Shown here piece by piece: positions 1 to 6,700 of a stretch of DNA of 16,276 nucleotides (its first letter is position 1; each line of letters begins with the position of its first letter). The position numbers were made by a program, and so were the translations under genes. The DNA is from JAJXWB01 sp047971685 (GTDB lineage Bacteria > Pseudomonadota > Alphaproteobacteria > Rhizobiales > Beijerinckiaceae): NCBI GenBank assembly GCA_047971685.1, contig JBKDZW010000019.1:1-16276 (forward strand), written 5' to 3'. A model generated the notes under the pieces. It ran no database searches. It had not been told where the DNA came from and saw only the letters and a program-made list of their open reading frames with translations.

Positions 1-1806
1 CTCGGAGGGGCGGCTCGGCGCGGCGCGGCCATAAGCATCGGCGGCCGAACGCGCAGGCGCAGGCGCCGGACGCTTGGCGTATTCGGCGTGGCTGACCCCC
101 GGTTGCGCGGGACGGGCCTGCGGCTGGGCGACGGGCGCCGGACGCGGGCTCATCTGCGGCTCGACCGGCGCACGCGCCGTTTCCTCGCGGCTCGAAGCAA
201 ACGAGGTCAGGCGCTCGAACAGGGTGCGGCGGCGCTGCTCGACAGCGGAAACCGCATTGCCTTGGCCGTTGGCGCGCGCCTCGTGCCCTTGCTGCTGCAC
301 ATGCGGGGGCATGTCGTCGATCCGCGGAATGCGCGGCTGACGCACGGGCTGCTCGGGCGCCGGCGGCATATAGGGACCGGCGGCGCGAGCGGGCTGTTCG
401 GCCGGGGCCTGCTCGGCTTCCGCAGGATAATAGCCCCGCGGCGGGGCGAGCGGCGCGACCTGCACCTGTGCGGCATGGGTTTGCGCAGCCTGTTCTGCCT
501 GAGCTTGAGCGCGGGCCTGCGCTTCGGCCTGAGCTTGGGCCTGAGCTTCGGCCTGGGCGCGGGCCTGCGCTTCGGCTTGGGCTTGGGCTTGGGCTTGAGC
601 CTGCGCTGCAACGTGAGCGGCGGCGGCCTGCTGCGCCGCAGCATAGGCTGCGGACGGATCGGCTTGCGTAGCTTGAGCTTGCGTAGCTTGGGCTTGCGTA
701 GCTTGGGCTTGCCCGGCTGCCGGCTCGGCCTCGCGCTGCGGCGCGGACTGGGCGGCGGCGCGCGCCATGGCCTGCTGACGCAGGCGCTCGGCGGCTTCCG
801 CGATCTTGGACTGCGCGTCGTCGATTTCGAGCGTGTCGGCGGGCTTGTCGATGCCCGTCGCCACCACGGAGACGCGGATCACGCCGTCCAGGGATTCGTC
901 GAAGGTGGCGCCCAGGATGATGTTGGCGTCCTCGTCCACTTCCTGACGGATGCGGCTGGCGGCCTCGTCGACCTCGTAGAGCGTCATGTCTGCGCCGCCG
1001 GTGATCGAGATCAGAAGGCCGCGCGCGCCCTTCATCGAAACTTCGTCGAGCAGCGGATTGGCGATTGCGGCTTCTGCGGCGTGGATCGCGCGCTGGTCGC
1101 CCGAGGCCTCGCCCGTGCCCATCATCGCCTTGCCCATTTCGCGCATGATCGAGCGCACGTCGGCGAAATCGAGATTGACGAGGCCCTGCTTGACCATGAG
1201 GTCGGTGATCGAGGCGACGCCCGAATAGAGCACCTGGTCGGCCATGGCGAAGGCGTCGGCGAAAGTGGTGCGCTCCGTGGCGATCCGGAACAGGTTCTGG
1301 TTGGGAATGACGATCAGCGTGTCGACATTCTTCATCAGTTCGGAAATGCCGGCCTCGGCCGTGCGCATGCGGCGCGCGCCCTCGAACTGGAACGGCTTCG
1401 TCACGACGCCGACGGTCAGGATGCCCAGATCGCGCGCCGTGCGGGCGATGACCGGGGCAGCCCCCGTGCCGGTGCCCCCGCCCATGCCGGCGGTGACGAA
1501 GCACATATGCGCGCCGTTCAGGTGATCGCGGATTTCCTCGATCGCCTCTTCGGCGGCGGCGCGGCCCACTTCCGGCTGCGCGCCCGCGCCCAGTCCCTCG
1601 GTGACCTGCAAACCCATCTGGATGATGCGGTCGGCCTTGGACGAGGTCAGCGCCTGCGCGTCGGTGTTGGCGACGATGAAGTCGACGCCGCTCAGGCCCG
1701 ACGTGATCATGTTGTTGACCGCGTTGCATCCGCCGCCGCCAACTCCGCACACCATGATTCGGGGCTTGAGCTCGCGCAGCTCGGGACCCTTCAGATTGAT
1801 AGTCAT
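1..1806 (-). CDS. ftsZ: Cell division protein FtsZ (3' end cut off by window edge)
   Basis: Tubulin-like GTPase that polymerises into the cytokinetic Z ring at midcell. The frame is open from the ATG at 1806 to the window edge, giving 602 residues without a stop. The GTPase core covers about residues 12-320: GVGGGGCNAV (21-30), the tubulin signature GGGTGTGAAP (109-118), and the T7 synergy loop NLDFADVR (211-218) carrying the catalytic Asp. From about 335 onward the protein is a low-complexity linker, with AQATQ repeats at 368-382 and an A/Q/E/R stretch at 403-442. Two more ordered segments follow, PRIPRIDDMPP (491-501) and LFERLTSFASSREE (about 529-542). The C-terminal peptide that binds FtsA and other partners is not reached. 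The length already exceeds the roughly 500 residues of Caulobacter FtsZ and is in the range of long rhizobial FtsZ. A good Shine-Dalgarno (GGAAAGAGG) precedes the ATG. It follows ftsA after a 94-bp gap. Identification is certain; the C-terminus is unknown. Confidence 0.97.
   Translation of the reverse strand, partial: MTINLKGPELRELKPRIMVCGVGGGGCNAVNNMITSGLSGVDFIVANTDAQALTSSKADRIIQMGLQVTEGLGAGAQPEVGRAAAEEAIEEIRDHLNGAHMCFVTAGMGGGTGTGAAPVIARTARDLGILTVGVVTKPFQFEGARRMRTAEAGISELMKNVDTLIVIPNQNLFRIATERTTFADAFAMADQVLYSGVASITDLMVKQGLVNLDFADVRSIMREMGKAMMGTGEASGDQRAIHAAEAAIANPLLDEVSMKGARGLLISITGGADMTLYEVDEAASRIRQEVDEDANIILGATFDESLDGVIRVSVVATGIDKPADTLEIDDAQSKIAEAAERLRQQAMARAAAQSAPQREAEPAAGQAQATQAQATQAQATQADPSAAYAAAQQAAAAHVAAQAQAQAQAQAEAQARAQAEAQAQAQAEAQARAQAQAEQAAQTHAAQVQVAPLAPPRGYYPAEAEQAPAEQPARAAGPYMPPAPEQPVRQPRIPRIDDMPPHVQQQGHEARANGQGNAVSAVEQRRRTLFERLTSFASSREETARAPVEPQMSPRPAPVAQPQARPAQPGVSHAEYAKRPAPAPARSAADAYGRAAPSRPSE
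468..711 (-). repeat. Repeat-rich linker DNA inside ftsZ
   Basis: Low-complexity coding repeats in the FtsZ linker. Three tandem 15-bp units lie at 661-675, 676-690 and 691-705, followed by a partial copy to 711. The first and third are identical and the middle differs at one base. Each encodes a permutation of AQATQ. A second block at about 484-600 alternates Ala with Gln, Glu or Arg and contains an exact 20-bp repeat at 509-528 and 557-576. Repeat units are multiples of 3 bp, so copy-number changes would keep the frame. The cause is probably replication slippage in a disordered linker. Confidence 0.85.
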
Positions 1807-1900
1807 CGCCTCAGCCTCTTTCCATTGGACCGCACACGCGCCCCGGTTTCACTCGTCCGTCAGGCGCTGCCGCCGCCGCGGCGCGCGCCTTCGGCCCGCC
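1807..1900 (-). other. ftsA-ftsZ intergenic gap, possible ftsZ leader
   Basis: This 94-bp gap is the largest in the window. It is very GC-rich near ftsA and contains a 10-bp palindrome (cgccgcggcg) within 1871-1885. The ftsZ-proximal part is less extreme and ends in the ftsZ Shine-Dalgarno. I see no T-tract, so no intrinsic terminator, and no TTAA-N7-TTAA CtrA site. Alphaproteobacteria often add transcription initiation just ahead of ftsZ, so a promoter or leader is plausible, but no -35/-10 pair can be named with confidence. Confidence 0.3.
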
Positions 1901-3217
1901 TCAAAAACTCTCTTTCAACCACCGTCCGACGCGGGCGAAATAGCCGTCCGCGCCCACCGCCATCGCCAGCCGTTCGCGGCTGGGCTCGAAATGCTCCTGA
2001 CCCGCGACCTGCGGATAGACGAGCAAACCGACCGCCGCCGCAAAGGCAGGGCTCTTGCCGGATTCCGGCAGGCCCCGCACGCCCACCGGCCGTCCGATGC
2101 GCACCTGGCCGCCGACGATCCGGCGCACCGTCTCCGGCAGGCCGGTCAACTGGCTCGCCCCGCCCGTCAGCACCACGCGCGATCCCGCATGCAGCGGGCG
2201 GCCCTGCTGGCGCAGGCGGTCGCGCACCAATTCCACGATTTCCTCGACGCGCGGACGGATGATGCGCACGAGCTGCGAGCGCGGCAGATGGGTCGTCTGC
2301 CCGCTGTCGTCGCCGACATGTTCTATGGCGATGGTCTCGCGTTCGTCGGCCGGCGCGGAAATCGCGCTGCCGTAGAGCGTCTTGAGACGTTCGGCGCCGT
2401 TGAGGCGCACATTCAGGCCGCGCGCCACATCGAGCGTGACATGATTGCCGCCGACCGCCACGCAATCCATGTGGATCAGCGCGCCGCCGGCAAAAACCGC
2501 AACCGAGGTCGAGCCGCCGCCGAAGTCGATGACGGTCGCCCCGATCTCGGCTTCGTCGTCGCCAAGCGTCGCGAGCGCGGACGCATAGGGCGATGCGGTG
2601 AAGGTCTCCACCGTCAGATGGCAGCGCTCGACCGCAAGCCCGAGATTGCGCACAGCAGCAGCGTCCGTCGAGACCACATGGAGATGAGCGGCCAGCTCCT
2701 CGCCGATCATTCCCTTGGGGTCGCGGATATTCTCGGCGCCGTCGACGGCGAAACTCGTCGGCAGCGAATGCAGGACCGCGCGCCCGTCGCGAGCGCTGCG
2801 CATGCAGGTCGCCTCCAGCACGCGATGAATGTCGGGTTCGCCGACCGCACGGTCGCCGACCGCGACCTTCGCCTGGAAATGCTGCGAGGAAATGCGCCCG
2901 CCGGACGCGCAGACGATAACATTGTCGACCTGGGTGCCAGCCATGCGTTCTGCGGCGTCCACGGCAAGCCGGATCGCGGTCTCGGCCTCCTCCATGTCCA
3001 CGACCTGGCCGGCCTTCATGCCGCGCGAGCGCTGATGGCCGATGCCCAGAATGCGGCAGCCATGCGTGCGCCCTCGCGCGGGCTGGCCGAGTTCGATCGG
3101 GTCGAGCCGTGCAATCAGGCAGACGATTTTGCTCGTTCCCACATCCAGAACGGACAGGATCGCGCTCTTGCGCGCCGATAGAGGACGCATACGCGGCAGA
3201 TTTACAAACACGCTCAT
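1901..3217 (-). CDS. ftsA: Cell division protein FtsA
   Basis: Actin-like ATPase that tethers FtsZ filaments to the inner membrane and signals to the septal synthases. The product has 438 residues. Actin-fold nucleotide motifs are visible: phosphate-1 LDVGTSKI (24-31), phosphate-2 VIDFGGGSTSVAVF (229-242) and the adenosine motif TGGASQLTGLPE (351-362). The SHS2/1C subdomain, specific to FtsA, falls at roughly 100-180. The extreme C-terminus RVGRWLKESF (429-438) has the expected pattern of the amphipathic membrane-targeting helix, following a variable linker. The ATG at 3217 shares one base with the ftsQ stop (TGATG) and is preceded by a purine-rich GGGAAGGG ribosome-binding site, so translation is likely coupled to ftsQ. 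The extra residues before the actin core are normal for alphaproteobacterial FtsA. Function assignment is secure. Confidence 0.97.
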   Translation of the reverse strand: MSVFVNLPRMRPLSARKSAILSVLDVGTSKIVCLIARLDPIELGQPARGRTHGCRILGIGHQRSRGMKAGQVVDMEEAETAIRLAVDAAERMAGTQVDNVIVCASGGRISSQHFQAKVAVGDRAVGEPDIHRVLEATCMRSARDGRAVLHSLPTSFAVDGAENIRDPKGMIGEELAAHLHVVSTDAAAVRNLGLAVERCHLTVETFTASPYASALATLGDDEAEIGATVIDFGGGSTSVAVFAGGALIHMDCVAVGGNHVTLDVARGLNVRLNGAERLKTLYGSAISAPADERETIAIEHVGDDSGQTTHLPRSQLVRIIRPRVEEIVELVRDRLRQQGRPLHAGSRVVLTGGASQLTGLPETVRRIVGGQVRIGRPVGVRGLPESGKSPAFAAAVGLLVYPQVAGQEHFEPSRERLAMAVGADGYFARVGRWLKESF

Positions 3218-4179
3218 CAGCCCTTCCCTTTGATCATGCGGGAGAGGTGTTCGAGGCGGGCGCTCGCCGCCTCGTTGCTCAACTGAACTTCGACACGGCC
3301 GGGCACCCGCAGGTCGAGCGCGACAATGTCCTTATCGAGAATGCGGTGATCGCGCTGCATGCGCGCAAGGCGCTGCATGGCGACCTCCGGTTGAAGTTCG
3401 GGCAGGCGAATTTCCACGTTTGCGCGGGTGTAGATGGTCCAGCGGCGCTTGGAGACGAACACGCCCGCCTTGATGCGGTCGGCCAGATCGCCCGCCGCCG
3501 CGACGATGGCGCGATATTGGTCGAGCTTTTCGTTGGCCGCATCGCCCACGATCAGCGGCAGGCGGGCATAGCGCTCGTCGTGCAGCGTGTCGATCGGCAT
3601 GCCGTCGGCCGAGACGATGGAAATCTTGCCGTCCTTCTGCCAGAGCGCGAAGGGCTGACGCTCGACGACGGTGATGGCGAGCCGGCTCGGATAGAGCTTG
3701 CGCACTTCCGCATCGCGGATCATCGGCACGGAGCGCAGTCTGTTGCGCATGCCCTCGGCGTCGAGATAGGGCAGCGAATTGCGCGCCTTCACGCCGGCAT
3801 AGGCGAGGATTTCCTTTTCCTTGAGCTCGCTGATCCCGGAAATCGTGACCGTGTCTATGCCCATGCCGATCGCACGGGCCAGAAGATCGCCGGGCGTGCC
3901 CACGGTCTGGATGAAATTCTCGTAAGCCCCGCCACGCACGGCCGAATAGGCGAAGGCTGCCCCCAGAAAGCCAAAAACCAGCGCCCCGGTCGCAACCGGA
4001 TGGACGGCGATGGCGTGAAGGGCGCTGAAAGCGGAGCGGCGGGGCCCGCGTCCACGCCGGGCGCGCGGGCCGGAGCGGGCAGGAACGCCTGCGGCAAGCT
4101 GGGGGCGCGCAAAAGCGACCGCAATCGGAGCAGATAACTGCTCCGTCAACGATCGCAGGACGCGTCTTCCACCATCCAT
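3217..4179 (-). CDS. ftsQ: Cell division protein FtsQ
   Basis: Bitopic inner-membrane divisome protein that links FtsL/FtsB and the early divisome through its periplasmic domain. The product has 320 residues. The cytoplasmic N-terminus is long and Arg/Pro/Gly-rich (about 1-55). A single membrane segment follows at about 61-80 (PVATGALVFGFLGAAFAYSA). The POTRA domain lies at about 108-176, beginning IDTVTISGI and ending AITVVERQPF, and a beta-rich FtsQ domain extends to the end. The ATG at 4179 lies inside ddl and overlaps it by 34 bp; its Shine-Dalgarno is weak. A TTG at 4149, which overlaps the ddl stop by 3 bp, is an alternative start that would remove ten residues. The stop overlaps the ftsA start. 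Sequence outside the POTRA fold is poorly conserved in this family, so identity rests on domain layout plus position between ddl and ftsA, which together are convincing. Confidence 0.94.
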   Translation of the reverse strand: MDGGRRVLRSLTEQLSAPIAVAFARPQLAAGVPARSGPRARRGRGPRRSAFSALHAIAVHPVATGALVFGFLGAAFAYSAVRGGAYENFIQTVGTPGDLLARAIGMGIDTVTISGISELKEKEILAYAGVKARNSLPYLDAEGMRNRLRSVPMIRDAEVRKLYPSRLAITVVERQPFALWQKDGKISIVSADGMPIDTLHDERYARLPLIVGDAANEKLDQYRAIVAAAGDLADRIKAGVFVSKRRWTIYTRANVEIRLPELQPEVAMQRLARMQRDHRILDKDIVALDLRVPGRVEVQLSNEAASARLEHLSRMIKGKG

Positions 4180-5069
4180 TTTACCAACTCGCCGAACGAC
4201 ATGCCCGCATGGGCGGCCAATTCAGGCGCAAGAGACGTTTCCGTCATGCCCGGCTGGGTGTTGACCTCCAGCACGACGAGCTCGCCCGTACCTCCGGGGC
4301 GGTCGTCGTACCGAAAGTCTGTGCGGCTCACGCCGCGACAGCCGAGCGCTCTGTGCGCCACAACTGCCAACTGTTGAATCCTTTGGTAAATATTTTCTTT
4401 AATTTGCGCGGGAACGACGTGGATTGATCCACCTTTGGCATACTTTGCGTCATATCCGTAGAACGCTTCGGAAACAGGTTTGATTTCGGTAACCCCCAGG
4501 GCGCGCTCGCCCATGACCGCGCAGGTCAGTTCCCGGCCGTCGACGAAATTCTCCGCCAGCAGCATGTCGCCATAGGTCCAATCAGCTGAAAGCAGCTCCT
4601 GCGGCGGGTGGGAACGGCCCTCCTTGACGATGAAAACGCCGAAGGACGAGCCCTCCGCCACCGGCTTGAGCACATAAGGGACCGGCAGAACATGCGCTCT
4701 GGCCGCCTCGAAACGGCTGACCACGCGGCCCGACGGCACGGGCACGCCGGCCGCCGCCAGAATGGTCTTGGCAAGATCCTTCTGCATGGCGAGCGCGGAA
4801 GCGCGCACGCCCGAATGGGTGTAGGGAATGCGCAGCACTTCCAGCACGCCCTGGATCGTGCCGTCCTCGCCGCCCGGCCCGTGCAGGGCGTTGAAAGCCA
4901 CATCCGGCTTGAGCACGGCAAGCTGCGTAGCTATGTCGCGGCCGACATCGACCCGCGTGACCCTGTAGCCGACGCTCTCCAGCGCTCTGGCGCAGGCCTC
5001 GCCCGAGGCCATCGACACAGGCCGCTCCGACGCCCATCCGCCCATCAGCACCGCGACATGTTTCGTCAT
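4146..5069 (-). CDS. ddl: D-alanine--D-alanine ligase
   Basis: Cytoplasmic ATP-grasp ligase that joins two D-Ala molecules; the dipeptide is the substrate of MurF. With the ATG at 5069 the product has 307 residues, typical for DdlB. Visible motifs are GGWASERPVS (10-19, with Glu15 of the first D-Ala site), HGPGGEDG (63-70), KPVAEGSSFGV (135-145, ATP-binding), YDAKYAKGG (206-214, omega loop with the closing Tyr/Lys), SRTDF (248-252) and the metal/substrate motif LEVNTQPGMTETSL (267-280). The frame is open further upstream to a GTG at 5105, but family alignment starts at MTKHVAVLMGG and a GGGGATTGAAG stretch precedes that ATG, so I use 5069. Codons for about residues 193-237 are unusually AT-rich compared with the rest of the gene. 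The 3' end overlaps ftsQ. Confidence 0.95.
   Translation of the reverse strand: MTKHVAVLMGGWASERPVSMASGEACARALESVGYRVTRVDVGRDIATQLAVLKPDVAFNALHGPGGEDGTIQGVLEVLRIPYTHSGVRASALAMQKDLAKTILAAAGVPVPSGRVVSRFEAARAHVLPVPYVLKPVAEGSSFGVFIVKEGRSHPPQELLSADWTYGDMLLAENFVDGRELTCAVMGERALGVTEIKPVSEAFYGYDAKYAKGGSIHVVPAQIKENIYQRIQQLAVVAHRALGCRGVSRTDFRYDDRPGGTGELVVLEVNTQPGMTETSLAPELAAHAGMSFGELVKWMVEDASCDR
4361..4490 (-). promoter_or_regulatory. AT-rich patch inside ddl, candidate internal promoter region for ftsQAZ
   Basis: Hand counting gives about 43% GC over this 130 bp, well below the surrounding coding DNA. The codons here (AAA, AAT, ATT, AGG, TTG, GTT) are ones the neighbouring genes avoid. The patch contains a 6-bp inverted repeat with a 2-bp spacer, gtggat-tg-atccac (4419-4432). 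It also holds a TTAA...TTTAC pair (4386-4402) that only loosely resembles a CtrA box with the wrong spacing. It lies about 180-310 bp upstream of ftsQ. In E. coli, ftsQAZ promoters lie within ddlB, so a promoter is a reasonable guess, but no clear -35/-10 pair is seen. Confidence 0.3.
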
Positions 5070-5079
5070 CTGCTTCAAT

Positions 5080-5101
5080 CCCCGTAGCCTGCCCTGTAGC
5101 C
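5080..5101 (-). repeat. Short direct repeat upstream of ddl
   Basis: Two 10-bp copies separated by 2 bp, read on the minus strand as GGCTACAGGG (5092-5101) and GGCTACGGGG (5080-5089), differ at one base. They lie between the hairpin and the ddl start, and the second copy merges into the ddl ribosome-binding region. Function is unknown and chance is possible. Confidence 0.4.
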
Positions 5102-5104
5102 GCA

Positions 5105-5135
5105 CCGCGCACGCCCCCTTGCGGGGCGCGCGCGG
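5105..5135 (-). other. Strong GC-rich hairpin between the membrane protein gene and ddl
   Basis: A 13-bp inverted repeat: arms 5105-5117 and 5123-5135 with a 5-nt loop (GCAAG in the minus-strand RNA). All positions pair in the minus-strand transcript, with one G-U pair (a mismatch in DNA). It sits in the 75-bp gap after the membrane protein gene stop at 5145 and before the ddl ATG at 5069. No U-tract follows in the direction of transcription, so it is not a canonical intrinsic terminator. It could act as an mRNA stabiliser or processing site, a partial attenuator, or a REP-like element. Confidence 0.6.
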
Positions 5136-5144
5136 GTGGAGCTC

Positions 5145-6689
5145 TCATGTCCCGTTTCTTGCGAAAATTTCTATATCCCCCACCTGCGTTTTCTTTGTGT
5201 AGCCGTCCAGCATGCCGACGAATTCCGGCTGGCGGGCGGCCCATGTCGCCAGTTGCGGCGTTTCGACGAGGAGAATGTCCGGCTTGCCTTGCGCCATGTC
5301 CTCGGCGAATTCCCGCCGCTCGCCGGCGCTGTATTCGAGGAGGCGCCGACGCATCTCGTCGTCGACCGTCTTCGAGGCGAGGATCTGGCGCACGCAATTA
5401 TCCACCCACAGCGCATTGCGCCGGCCGACCCAGTCCGCGTTCAATTGGCGCGTCAACGGCTGGCCGACGTCGAGCTGATGGGCGAGCGCGGCGATCTTCG
5501 GTTTGCCGGCGCCCTGCGCGCGTTCCGCCAGAACCTTCGTTACCGCCGCCGTCAGGCCCGGATATTCCTCCATACGCAGGACATTGAGCTGCACGGCGCA
5601 GAGAAACGGCGCCAGAAGCAACGCCGGCAGAACGGCGAACCGCGAAAAGCGCGCTGAAGCCTCGGGTCTCGCGCCGAAGCGCCCGAGCGCCAGCGCCACG
5701 CAGGCCAGAACGCCCAGCGCCTCGCCAGGATAGGCATGATTGAACCAGTTCTTGGCCTGAATGACGTAGGTGGCGAGAAAGCCCGCCGAAGCCAGCCCAA
5801 GCAGAGCAGCGCGCGGCTCGAAGCCGAGGAAATACAGGCCCGCCGCCACGCCGATCAACAGCGCCGCCGAAAACACGAAGGACGTGGATGTCAGGACCGC
5901 GGCCAGACCGTAGCGGGCAGGCGCGTAAACCTCCATCGCCAGCCCCGCCTGCCCCCAGACGTAATCCGGGTAACGCAGCCACACCAGAACCCCGTATGCG
6001 ATGGCTGTCGCCGCAAGAACAAGATTTTCGGGCGCAAACAGGGGCGCAAGCGAGCGCCGGCGCACACAGGCAAACAGAACGACCGCGCCCAGCGGCAGCG
6101 CGAAATAGGGTTTGAAGCAGAGTACGATCCCCCCGCAAAGGCCCGCAATCAGCCGCAGCGTCGACAGCCCGGCCCCTTTCCCGTCCTGCGCCTCTGCGCG
6201 CGAGAGCGCTGCGGCGGCGAACGGCAGGAAGGCGATCAGCGCGAAATGCTCGCGCTCGGCAAAGGCAAAGCCGACGGAAAACAAGAGGAGCCACAGCGCC
6301 GCGTTTCGCGTAACGCCGCGTTCTTCGCGCGCAATCAGGCCGCAACGCGAGAGAATGGCGCCGCTGAGCGCAAGCGACGCAAAGACGAGGACAAAGGTCT
6401 GGACGACCGTCCAGAATTCCGTATCGAGCCCGAACAGCCGCGCCAGATAGACGGCGGGCATATAGACCAGAAAGCCGGCGGGCGGATTGGGATCGGAAAT
6501 GTCGACATAGGCCCTGGCGCCGCCTGCAACCTTTTCCGCAAACAGGATGAACCAGGAATCGTCGCCATTGAGATGGCCTGCCGCCTGCTGCGCGATTGCG
6601 GCCACGACAATGAGCGCGGCAAGCGCCCACGATCCGAAAAACCGCGGAATTGCCGGACTTGAAATATCGTTCTGCGCCTGTGCCATCAT
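5145..6689 (-). CDS. Multi-pass membrane protein, GT-C glycosyltransferase-like
   Basis: Not a standard dcw gene. The product has 514 residues from the ATG at 6689, with about 10-12 hydrophobic segments between 18 and 370 (for example 18-36, 94-115, 129-163, 178-210, 222-239, 265-310, 322-338, 351-370). A hydrophilic C-terminal domain follows (about 371-514). The loop after the first membrane helix carries NGDDSWF (41-47) and DPNPP (66-70). This fits the acidic first-loop motif and the Pro-rich element of GT-C enzymes such as the PMT/ArnT group, which use polyprenyl-phosphate sugars on the outer face of the membrane. AEREHF (144-149) is another likely conserved spot. The C-terminal end (DILLVET...EFVGMLDGY...IEIFAR) resembles the tail of such membrane proteins. 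An in-frame ATG at 6734 would overlap murB by 34 bp; I prefer 6689, 11 bp after the murB stop. Donor and acceptor are unknown. It could instead be a non-enzymatic membrane protein. Confidence 0.6.
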   Translation of the reverse strand: MMAQAQNDISSPAIPRFFGSWALAALIVVAAIAQQAAGHLNGDDSWFILFAEKVAGGARAYVDISDPNPPAGFLVYMPAVYLARLFGLDTEFWTVVQTFVLVFASLALSGAILSRCGLIAREERGVTRNAALWLLLFSVGFAFAEREHFALIAFLPFAAAALSRAEAQDGKGAGLSTLRLIAGLCGGIVLCFKPYFALPLGAVVLFACVRRRSLAPLFAPENLVLAATAIAYGVLVWLRYPDYVWGQAGLAMEVYAPARYGLAAVLTSTSFVFSAALLIGVAAGLYFLGFEPRAALLGLASAGFLATYVIQAKNWFNHAYPGEALGVLACVALALGRFGARPEASARFSRFAVLPALLLAPFLCAVQLNVLRMEEYPGLTAAVTKVLAERAQGAGKPKIAALAHQLDVGQPLTRQLNADWVGRRNALWVDNCVRQILASKTVDDEMRRRLLEYSAGERREFAEDMAQGKPDILLVETPQLATWAARQPEFVGMLDGYTKKTQVGDIEIFARNGT

Positions 6690-6700
6690 TTCGCGCGCCA

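Noticed and set aside
468..711. The repeats as a CRISPR array or mobile repeat.
   Set aside because: Units are short, in frame, without unique spacers, and encode a continuous FtsZ linker.
88..2262. Long open frame on the plus strand opposite ftsZ/ftsA (724 codons).
   Set aside because: It is antisense to certain genes, consists of Arg/Gly/Leu/His-rich sequence with no family motif, and reflects high GC suppressing stop codons on the opposite strand.
4386..4402. CtrA-like box TTAA...TTTAC inside ddl.
   Set aside because: The spacing is 8 rather than 7 and the second half does not match TTAA; an AT-rich stretch gives such matches by chance.
5105..5135. Hairpin as an intrinsic terminator after the membrane protein gene.
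   Set aside because: No run of U follows the stem in the transcribed direction, and essential division genes lie downstream in the same orientation.
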